Positions 56,076-64,000 of a stretch of DNA of 64,000 nucleotides are shown piece by piece; position 1 is the stretch's first letter, and each line of letters starts with the position of its first letter. The notes below the pieces were generated by a model. It ran no database searches, was not told where the DNA came from, and worked only from the letters and a program-made list of their open reading frames with translations. Location: positions 1,441,501-1,505,500 of the forward strand of contig JAFFSR010000309.1 of NCBI GenBank assembly GCA_017163975.1, given 5' to 3'. Position numbers and translations under genes: made by a program. Source of the stretch: Anastatus disparis (taxonomy: Eukaryota > Arthropoda > Insecta > Hymenoptera > Eupelmidae).

Positions 56076-56621
56076 TTATCCATATTCTTTATTCATTTTC
56101 TCATGTTTTGGTTTCTTCATTAAATAAACCATTTCTCCTTCTCTAAGGTGTTTAATGTTTTGCTTTTGATCGTAATAACATTTTGATTTATAATTTGACG
56201 GCGTTAAATTAACTTTAGGTGGTTTTAGTACTATCCACATAAATGAGGAATACGGGTTCTCTGATGATTTATTAATTTCCGATTCCAAATATTCTTCTAT
56301 GAGTTGGTGTCTGAATCTTTTGGTTTTTACTGGTACTTCTGTAATTAACTCATTTTTATGCCTTACTAAATTTCTTAATTTTTCTCCAGGTGATTCAATT
56401 ATAAATGGTCTTTCTTTTATCAATTCATCAATGTTTTCTACTTTTTCTTTATTTAAATGCTTTGATATTTTGGATTCACTTTGTTTTAATACCTTTGCTG
56501 CTTTATTCTCTTTTTCCTCGCTAGATATATGTAAAATTTGCGCACGTAGCATCATTTTATTCGCTTCATTATTATTTTTTCTTTTATTATTATTCATTTT
56601 AATCATTTCTTCATTATTCAT
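56076..56621 (-). pseudogene. pol: Pol remnant: RT start fused to integrase end
   Basis: 181 residues. The first half is charged (RAQILHISSEEKENKAAKVL). KTKRFRHQLIEEYLESEI and ENPYSSFMWIVLKPP follow, the usual beginning of a Gypsy RT. The reading then passes directly to SKCYYDQKQNIKHLREGEMV and YLMKKPKHEKMNKEYG, the usual C-terminal domain of the integrase. The catalytic RT, RNase H and integrase core are absent, with the frame kept. A deletion by template switching between short similarities is the simplest explanation. Confidence 0.75.
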
Positions 56622-56889
56622 AATATTCTTGACTTCGTATGCATCTAACTTAACTTCTGGCGACTTTAATTCTATCGCACATTTATCAATATTAATACAT
56701 ATGGCATATGCTTTGCCTTCACTATTTTTGGCTTCAAAATTGCCAACTAAGATTCCCGATCCTGTATCTTGGAGCGGTACAAATTTTATATCTTCACTTA
56801 TATCTTTGACACGTGCATAATTAATTTGTCTTGTATGAGGAGTGACAATAAAGCATTCTTCTTCAATAAATGGTATTATATTGTTATTT

Positions 56890-57190
56890 AATTCTAAGCA
56901 TCATCTATTGGAAAATCATCTGGGACTAGTTGTACTTCACATAATATATTATTCAGAAATAGATTTACCTGTCCTAATGACATGCATTCACCTGGAATGA
57001 CACCGTTTATTGTAACGATCTTATGTGAATTTATATACATAAAATTTGATATCATACTTTTTTTTATAACTGATACGTTGGCTCCTGTATCGACGTAAAA
57101 ACGACCTTTTTCTGTTTTTAAAAATGGTCCACATAACTCAACTATTGGGGGCTTCCTCCCAGCTTGTATAAACTTTATAAGGCATTTTCG
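56890..57190 (-). pseudogene. Retroelement aspartic protease region
   Basis: On the minus strand GRFYVDTGANVSVIKKS carries the DTGA active site, followed by MYINSHKIVTINGVIPGEC and VQLVPDDFPI. The frame is open about 100 codons but has stops on both sides. It lies between the zinc-knuckle gag and the pol remnant, as in Gypsy elements. Confidence 0.75.
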
Positions 57191-57260
57191 AAAGCTGGAC
57201 CGCTTATATCTCTCGGCCTGACTGCTAGCTTGCTCGACTCCACAGGACCCTAGCGTCGAG

Positions 57261-58483
57261 CATCTTGGGAGTTTAAAGGTTCCATATCACCTTGATTATC
57301 TATTTGTTCGTTACAGTTAAAATTATTATCTGGTCCTCTATCAAAAACATCTCGCCCGTTATTAATATTATTATCATAATTATTAGTGTTATTATCAATA
57401 TTATTTCGATGACGTGTCTTGCTCTGATGACGATTCTGATTTTTATTATTATTATAGTTATCGCGATTGTTATTGCCTTTGAAATTTATATTATCGTGTG
57501 AATTATTCTTATTATTTCAATTTCTGTACAATTCTCCGTGTTCTTCATTATAAGGTATTTGCTCGTTTATCTGTGACGTAGAATATATATCAGGTGCAGT
57601 GAATAAGGCATATAAATTACTTGAGGCATGATAGGTGCTGTCTTTGTGTAATTATTTCCCGTGAAGTTGTTTGTTTTTAGTGCATTTTCAAGTGCGTAAC
57701 ATTCTGCATATGTGTGACCTCGATTTTTGCAATATTCACAAAACTTGTTGTATTCCTTTTTTCTACATTGCGCCTCTTGATGTCCCGACATATGATAATA
57801 ACCACATAATTCAACTGTTGGTGCTAATCTAATGTTTGCATTTTGCTGTGCGCTACTCAAGTTTAATGCTGGCAACTGATCTGCAATGCTTTTTAATATA
57901 CTAGAGAGTTCTGAGGTATTTTCTGCTGAGTTGGTTGGCTGCGGCGTGAATCATCTTGCGACTGTACGTTGTTCGAATGCGATAGCTTCGTGTATAGCGT
58001 CTCTTAACGATGTGGGATTTTTTGACCGTACTTGATGCTGTAGTTCCCCCTCCAGTCCAAACAGAAATTGTTCTAAGGCTTCCCAGTCTCCTTGATTTTT
58101 ATATGTAGTTTTTTCGAAAGGCAGTAGTGTTCTGGTGGCATCGTAAAAATTAAGAAGACGATTATGCAAGATTTGCACTCTTAATCCGTAGTCTCCTGCG
58201 CTCTCGCCAGGCATTTGTTTTATTATTTTTATTTCGGCTAATATAGTGTCAGCTCCACCGGCATAACGGTAATGTTTTGTCAAGTCAGCTAAGAGACTTT
58301 CTACTGTATTATACTGCGTTAACCGTGTTGTATAGCCTTCTGCTGCACGACCTTTGAATTTTGAAGCTAAAAAATTTAATACCCATCTCTCTGCTTGTGG
58401 CCCATATGTTCTTATAATGTCTCGCACTGATCTACAGAATAATGGCAGTACGTCAGAATTTCCGTCAAAAGTGGGGATCGTAT
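57261..58483 (-). pseudogene. gag: Retroelement gag: capsid and zinc knuckles, disrupted
   Basis: Starting beyond the foldback, the frame reads IPTFDGNSDVLPLFCRSV, IIRTYGPQAERWVLNFLASK and FKGRAAEGYTTRL, a typical Ty3/Gypsy capsid. It has one TGA at 57951. Two knuckles follow: CGYYHMSGHQEAQC, whose second Cys is Tyr, and the perfect CEYCKNRGHTYAEC. After a frameshift near 57560 an Asn-rich low-complexity tail can be read to about 57261. The upstream part of gag is at 58765-59655. Confidence 0.85.
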
Positions 58484-58872
58484 TTAAGAAGGGGCCGAAC
58501 TATCTGTCTTTGTCTAATAACGTTTTTCATCATTTATGTAAACACTATCCGGTATAACAAGAAAAAAATAGCAGCCCCCGCTAGATATTAGTATAATAAG
58601 TAAATTTTGTAATAACAACCAAATTTTTTTACTGCGTTGTTTTTGAATAATTAGAGACCTACCAAAAAAAGATAGGTTATATTCTAGATTGCTAGTAGGT
58701 CTCTAATTAGTCAAAAACTATGCAGTAAAAAATTTAGTTGTTGTTATAAAATTTACTAATTACACTAATATCTAGCGGGGGCTGCTATTTTTTTCTTGTT
58801 ATACCGGATAGTGTTTACATAAATGATGAAAAACGCTATTAGACAAAGACAGATAGTTCGGCCCCTTCTTAA
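58484..58872. repeat. TTAA-flanked foldback MITE, copy D, inside gag
   Basis: TTAAGAAGGGGCCGAAC at 58484 and its complement ending TTAA at 58872. The arms are about 185 bp and nearly perfect. It splits gag. The terminus also contains ATCTGTCTTTGTCTAAT, which links it to the other TTAA elements although the arms differ. Confidence 0.9.
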
Positions 58873-59655
58873 TGCTTGATATAGCGATAGAATGTTTAAT
58901 GGTTCTCTCGCTCTCTCTATTGTAATTGAGTTTGCAAAATTTATATTCGTAGGCAAGTAATGGTTGTCATAACCCATGAAAATATCCTGATCATCTCCAT
59001 AATTATCCCATGCAGATGCACCTTTCATACCTTGAGGGTTATCTCCTTTATAATTGTCGCTATTACAGGGTTTATCAGGCTCCAGTGCCATTTGAATTTC
59101 GCTAGTCGTTCGAGTATTTACTTGCTCTTTTAGCGGAGGATGAATTGACACTTTGTGATCGAGTTCATGTCTTCTTTCGTATTCATATATTTGCTGTAAC
59201 ATTCTTTCCCGTACTCTTCGATGGATTGTCTCCCTTTGTTGCTGGTTGGATGAGATTTTTAAGTTTTGTTCTGAGACTTTTTCGGCTTTGGTAAATACTT
59301 TAGGTCTGGTTCCATTGTATCCTTCACCTGCTACTTCGTCTGCCTTTTCTACTGCTTCGTCTATTTTTTTCAATGTATTTGAGAGATATACTCTAGCTTC
59401 TTCTAAAAATTTCTCGTCGTCTCGTTCTAATTCATGTTTGCCGCCGTCTATTATTGCATTTAATTTTTCTAATGCTAACTCCATTAAACCTTTATTCTCG
59501 GAGTGTTGAATTGCACAGTCTGCCAAAGATAATGCGTTTCGAAGCTCTATGCGCGCTTCCTCTTCCGGGGTTCTCATAATTTGTTGAAGCGTTAATGGTG
59601 ATACAAAACCCGCGGCTTCGTCACGTTGATCCGGTTTATTCGTTTCTACAGGCAT
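58873..59655 (-). pseudogene. gag: Retroelement gag, N-terminal part
   Basis: From MPVETNKPDQRDEAAGF at 59655 the frame is open until it runs into the foldback. It is helical and acidic (LEKLNAIIDGGKHELERDDE, EAVEKADEVAGEG), with a heptad-like region rich in Arg/Glu (RETIHRRVRERMLQQIYEYE). No zinc finger or enzyme motif. This is matrix-like gag sequence. The frame does not line up with the capsid part on the other side of the foldback, so a one-base shift has also occurred. Confidence 0.75.
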
Positions 59656-60524
59656 TTTTTGTTTTACGCGACGTTTGCAATCGTATGATTTATATTTTAT
59701 TTATATGTTGATATATATGTATTTTTTCGTTATATTTTATTCGAGCAAGATTCACTTCAATTATTTTACTTATAATTCACTTGAGTTAAAATAAAACTTT
59801 TTGCAACGTAATGTTTGTAATAATTAGTTTTATTTTATACTGGGTGTAACCAAAATTCACTTTAACAGAATCGTTTATACTTCACGTGATTTAATTAGAT
59901 TTTTACTCACTTCGCAGCTTAATGTTAGTGTTAATTAATATTGTTTTATATTTAATTTAATAAAATTCACTTTAATGAAATCGAATATGGCTCAGTCAAG
60001 CTAAGTTTAACATGCACTTAATATTGATATTATAATCAGTTTATTCAGAGTTCAATTTAATAAAGCACTAATAATTCATTTGAATAAAAATTCACTGTTA
60101 AAATTTTTTAACATGCAATTTAATATTGATAATATATTTAAATCATGCAGTATTTACTTTAATAAAATTTTAGCAATAATCCACTTGAATTAAATCAAAA
60201 TTTTCAGACATGCAATTTAATAATTATTATAATTTGAAAGTTCGCAGCGGGCGCGTATTCCCCTCGTAGGAGGTATAAGGTATGGAAATAAAATTTACTT
60301 ACCCCAAGATGGTGATGACAGCGATGTACACGTAGAACATCCTCTCGTTGTAATAGTTCCTTTGTAGTTAATGCTTCTTCCAGAAGTAATATCGTCGTGG
60401 CTGTTTCTTGCAGGTTTGGCTTCCTTCGTAGTACTGTTGAAGTTGCTTCTTGTAGATGTTGCTTCCTTCACAAGTGATGTTGTAGTTGTTTCTGGTAGAT
60501 ATATATTTTTCCTTCACAAGCGAT
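59656..60524 (-). other. Retrotransposon leader, untranslated
   Basis: About 870 bp between the primer site and gag, with no open frame of note. The part at 59700-60230 repeats AATTCACTT..A / AAGTGAATTTT words at intervals of about 60-70 bp on the plus strand. Confidence 0.6.
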
Positions 60525-60542
60525 ACCCCGCACTTAGCACCA
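60525..60542 (-). promoter_or_regulatory. tRNA primer-binding site of the minus-strand retrotransposon
   Basis: Eight bases inside the 5' LTR lies TGGTGCTAAGTGCGGGGT (minus strand), the complement of a tRNA 3' end finishing CACTTAGCACCA. Position and the TGG start are those of a Gypsy primer site. Confidence 0.75.
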
Positions 60543-60550
60543 CTTTTTTA

Positions 60551-61146
60551 TGTTACGTTTCCACGTAATCAATTTATTATATTGTGGGTATCTTTTTATC
60601 ACGACTAAGCTTGGTAAATCCAAGTAGTCAATTTGCGTGAAAGTAATTAATTTAATAAGACGATAATTAAAATAAACTGTTTGATTTATTATTACGTTTG
60701 TCGCGAGGGAGAGAAATGTCTACTGTACTACTGGTGCAAAATCGCTGATGCGTCCTCGCTGCGCCGATCGTGGATTCGTGCTTCTTTATGCTCTGGTCGG
60801 GTTCTAGTAGTCTACATCTCTCTTGGTGCTTTAGTGCCTCGTATCCTAATAGGCCGCGGCGTGGTTCGCCCGGTCGTATTTATACTTGCTGGGTTCGTTG
60901 TTTCCCACTTTTTTATTCTCCTAGAAGTTTCTACCTCGTGGCTTCTGTTTTTCCATGATTTACTTTGTTCGTTCTCTACAGGTCTTAACTTGTCGGCTAG
61001 TTCGTCATCATTTCTTTCGATCACGAGTTGTTGCTAGCTGGTTTCAGACGTCTAGTCAGCGCTTTCTTAGTGGCTTATTCATTTAGTTTAATATGTTTCT
61101 TATGCTTCTACGTTTTATTATTTTCTAGAATATTTCACCCGTAACA
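60551..61146 (-). repeat. 5' LTR of the minus-strand retrotransposon
   Basis: 596 bp, TGTTACG...CGTAACA, paired with 48827-49419. Confidence 0.9.
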
Positions 61147-61150
61147 TTAG

Positions 61151-62595
61151 TAATTTAAAAAAAAATTTGGCATTTCATTTTTTTTGTATATTACGTAAAC
61201 TGCTCGAAGAATTTGCTTAAAAATTTGTATGGAACTTATTTTTGACTGCCAGAAAAAGAAAAATTTTCGAAAACGGATTTTCTTAGCGCAATTTTGATTT
61301 TAAAACATTTTAAAAATTTTTTAAAAAATTTTTATTTTTCATTTTTTTTCTATTTTACGAATATCATTCAATAGATTTGCTCCAAAATTTGTATGCAAGC
61401 TATTCGCTACTGTCTGAAGAAAACAAGTTTTGGAAAACTAATTTTCTCAGAGCAGTTTTAATTTTACAGCATTTCGAAAATTTTCAAAATTTTTTATTTT
61501 TCATTTATTTTCTATTTTGCGTAAACCATACTATAAATTTTCTCCTAAATTTTTATACAATTAATAAGCTTTTGTCTGAAAAAAATAAGCTTTTAAAAAC
61601 TTATTTTCTTAGCGTGGCTACGATTTTAGAGAATTTTAAAGATTTAAAAAAAAATTTCGATCCTTCTTTTCTTATTTTTTTTTATTCTACGTAAAGTACT
61701 CGATGGATTTGTTCTAAAATTTACAGGGAAATAATTTGCGACTGCCGAAAGAAGGGAAATTTTCAAAAATTGATTTTCATAGTGTAGTTTTAATTTTAGG
61801 GCATTTTTTAAATTTTTAAAAAGAAATTCTGAAAAGAAAATGTTATTTATTTAGCCAATCAGATCTCGAAAATTACTCTATGGATTTGCTTTAAATTTTG
61901 CATACTATCTGTTTTTGTATGACTAGACGGGAAGCTATTGAAAATTGGTATTCATAGTGTAGTTTTCTTTATAGAGCCATTTTAAGAATTTGAAAAAATT
62001 TTCGATTTTTAATTTTTTTTTTGTATTTTACGTAAATTACTTGATGAATTTGCTTTGAGATTTCTATGGGAATAATTTGCAACTGCCTAAAGAAGGATAA
62101 CTTTTATAAACCGATCTCCTTAGCGTAGTTTTTATTTTAGAAAATTTTAAAAATTTTCTTAAAAAATTTTTATATTTCAGTTTTTTTCCATTTTACGTGA
62201 AGTACTTGATAAATTTGCTCTAAAATTTATATACAAGTTATTTGCTACTGTCTTTATAAAACAAGTTTAAAAAAAATAATTCTTTCAGAGTAGCATTTTG
62301 ATCACTTCTTTTGATTTCTGATTTAACGCTTTCACTAACTCTTTTCTTACTTCTTCACTTCCTCTCTGTCCTTCTATCTCAGATTGATCCTCATTTTTAC
62401 CCTATTTTCATCCATCCTTGCCTCTCCCTTCCTATTTCCTAATCACTCTCTCACATTCACTAATTTTTCTTAAATAGAAATTATATTTTACATTGAAATC
62501 ACATTTAAGAAATTAAAATCAAATTACTCTAACTCAATGAGCTCTATAAGAAAGCATTGCACCAAAGCACTTAGCAGCGTTTTTAAAAATTCGAT
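61151..62595 (+). repeat. R1 repeat, right piece
   Basis: Seven degenerate units of about 165 bp (recognised by GA.GAATTTGCTT.AAA near 61206, 61371, 61530, 61700, 61876, 62042 and 62206), then the CT-rich tract (62335-62455) and AATTTTTCTTAAATAGAAAT. It ends TCTATAAGAAAGCATTGCACC, as at 6540-6570. Confidence 0.8.
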
Positions 62596-62684
62596 TTAGC
62601 ATAAAAATTTTTGCATAATTTCAATCAAAATTATAAGATAATTCTCTCATATGTAACGACACCACAGAATTCGTGAGTATAAGC

Positions 62685-62860
62685 TATGGGGGTTCTGGGC
62701 CAACTGGCCTAGAACCCCCATAGCTTCCTAAGCCACCTATTTTAGTATGCAATTGCATTACTGGGCCTATAACCCAACTAGCCTAGAACCCCCATAGCTG
62801 TCTGGGCCTCCTGTTTTAGTATGCGATTGCGTTACTGGACCAATAACCCAAGCGGTTGGC
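62685..62860. repeat. Tandem units of about 74 bp with an internal palindrome
   Basis: AGCTATGGGGGTTCTGGGCC faces GGCCTAGAACCCCCATAGCT (62686-62727). TAGAACCCCCATAGCT recurs 74 bp later with GTATGC.ATTGC.TTACTGG.CC. Confidence 0.75.
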
Positions 62861-63275
62861 ATTCTGGGTCGAGAACGTCAATGGCCAAGCGATATCCGCA
62901 AGCATCTATCAAACATTCAAAATTTTCTATTATAATTTATGACCGTGCACTACTGGATCAAGCGAATGCTGATATCTGCTATGCATATCTACTATTGGAA
63001 TTCACATTATAATTTTTTTACTATAGTTTTTTATACTTAATATTCAATGCCGGAGTTTTTGATAATTGCTTCATACTGGAATATTTTTCACTTACATATT
63101 TTTTCCAGTTTACATTTTTCTTTCATCTATTATGAAGAAGTGGGGTATACTCTGAACAATTTTGATCAGAGGAATTTTGATCTGAGAAATTATGATCTGA
63201 GGAGTTACCCCCACCCATGTTTGTTGAAGCCTGTCCCATTTTGGAATGAATGTGAAATGGGAAAGCATCTGCTAT
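62861..63275. other. Unassigned DNA with a short GATC repeat
   Basis: No gene is seen. At 63155-63205 three units of about 18 bp read TTTTGATC.GAGGAA. Confidence 0.4.
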
Positions 63276-63521
63276 TTATAGATACTCACACTTCATTTTC
63301 TCGGAAATACTCTCAGTGATGAATTTTTTCATGAGTCTTACGTTGTGAAGGGTGCAACTAGCTCTGTATGCTCCATTATGATGCGGGCAAACCGTGAAAA
63401 GTTTGATCTTGTCTAATGGTGGAAAGCCCATTTCTGCTACATCATGAACTTTGAACTTGAAGCGTTTTAACCATGCTTTCTTGATAGAGCCCGTTACGAA
63501 GACTTTACTAGCATCATGCAA
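63276..63521 (-). pseudogene. Second Polinton: late protein homologue, partial
   Basis: About 81 residues align by eye with the C-terminal half of the protein at 11667-12188: MHDASKVFVTG versus LHDATKIFVMN, WLKRFKFKVHDVAEMGFPP versus WLLRFKFSDHNINQYGYPS, and TLHNVRLMKKF versus ALHNVKLMKLF. The N-terminal half is missing. Confidence 0.8.
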
Positions 63522-63604
63522 TGCCTCTCAGAGTAATTTTCCTACCTCTGTGTAGGGAATATTTCCTGAATCCGAGATTGATTTTGTATTTTTCTACCAC
63601 GGTG

Positions 63605-63606
<2 letters not shown>

Positions 63607-63651
<45 letters not shown>
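63607..63651. repeat. (AT)n microsatellite at the Polinton deletion junction
   Basis: AT repeat exactly between the late-protein fragment and the integrase fragment. Confidence 0.9.
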
Positions 63652-63654
<3 letters not shown>

Positions 63655-64000
63655 TCCACTTACAGCAATCTCAAAGCATCCATTTATGAACGTTTCAATC
63701 GTACACTGAAAAATAAGATATGGATAGAGTTTAGTTTACGTGGTAACTATAAGTGGCTCGATATCTTGCTCAAGCTAATAGCAGCTTACAATGATAGAAA
63801 ACATCGAACTATTGGTATGAAACCCAAAGATGTCACAGCTGCCAATAAAGCACAAGTTCTCAAACGTTTCAATAAAAAATTTGTGTGATTAAAAAGCCAA
63901 AATTTAAAGTTGGTAATAAAGTTAGAGTTGGTAACGTGAAACAGTTATTTGAGAAGGGATATACACCCAACTGGTCTGCAGAGATATTTACAATAACTAA
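63652..64000 (+). pseudogene. INT: Second Polinton: integrase fragment, runs off the window
   Basis: Reads LKASIYERFNRTLKNKIW with the catalytic Glu, AAYNDRKHRTIGMKPKDV, and after a one-base shift near 63880 KPKFKVGNKVRVG and FEKGYTPNWSAEIFTI. It is the same protein as 17463-18380, without the first two Asp residues. The order and strands match the first Polinton, so it is an internally deleted copy. Confidence 0.88.

Larger units (their letters stand above)
48827..61146 (-). mobile_element. Complete minus-strand LTR retrotransposon with deleted pol
   Basis: LTRs at 48827-49419 and 60551-61146 begin TGTTACG and end GTAACA. The flanks are a 4-bp TTAG duplication (48823-48826 and 61147-61150). 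In element order: 5' LTR, primer site, gag, zinc knuckles, protease, a remnant joining RT start to integrase end, then about 6.6 kb of noncoding DNA, then 3' LTR. Nested in it are a TTAA foldback (58484), a tandem-repeat element (51499) and a SINE (52106). The noncoding part is strongly A-rich on the element's sense strand. It cannot make its own enzymes. Confidence 0.9.

Overview
The window is AT-rich animal DNA, most likely from an insect. It has short spliceosomal introns of 70-92 bp, animal Polinton/Maverick and Ty3/Gypsy elements, a tRNA-derived SINE, a non-LTR retrotransposon fragment and many foldback or MITE-like repeats. I cannot name the species. Almost all recognisable coding sequence is transposon- or virus-derived and broken. 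The best candidate for a host-type gene is a four-exon gene on the minus strand at 43.9-44.7 kb.

Layout. 0-11.6 kb: only repeats, with foldbacks nested inside a 3.6-kb palindrome, a GC-rich multi-hairpin cassette, TTAA- and TA-flanked MITEs and a SINE. 11.6-23.1 kb: one Polinton (adintovirus-like) copy. Its minus-strand block holds a late protein, major capsid protein, a small ORF, penton-like protein, adenain-type protease and a parvovirus-type PLA2-like protein. Its plus-strand block holds a packaging ATPase, two conserved accessory proteins and a chromodomain integrase. A minus-strand block with a small conserved protein and protein-primed DNA polymerase B follows, broken off by an LTR-like repeat. 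23.1-41.4 kb: a decayed Gypsy-type retroelement with gag, protease, RT, RNase H, integrase and an env resembling glycoproteins of chuvirus-type negative-strand RNA viruses. It is bracketed by two 570-bp LTR-like repeats and carries later insertions (LINE fragment, TTAA foldback in RT, long-TIR transposon, tandem-repeat element).

41.6-44.7 kb: small spliced genes around a 1.3-kb palindrome. 44.7-48.8 kb: A-rich duplicated noncoding DNA and half-elements. 48.8-61.1 kb: one complete LTR retrotransposon on the minus strand (4-bp TTAG target duplication, about 595-bp LTRs, tRNA primer site, gag, protease). Most of its RT, RNase H and integrase has been deleted, and it has about 6.6 kb of noncoding DNA before the 3' LTR. 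It lies inside another copy of the 3-6 kb repeat family. 61.2-63.3 kb: the rest of that repeat and tandem palindromes. 63.3-64.0 kb: an internally deleted second Polinton running off the window.

The Polinton genes once formed a virion and replication set: capsid, penton, protease, ATPase, integrase and a self-contained polymerase. Nearly all of them now carry in-frame stops, so this copy is a fossil. Most breaks are single nonsense substitutions, so gene order and domains can still be read. All calls come from reading the sequence; no database search was possible.
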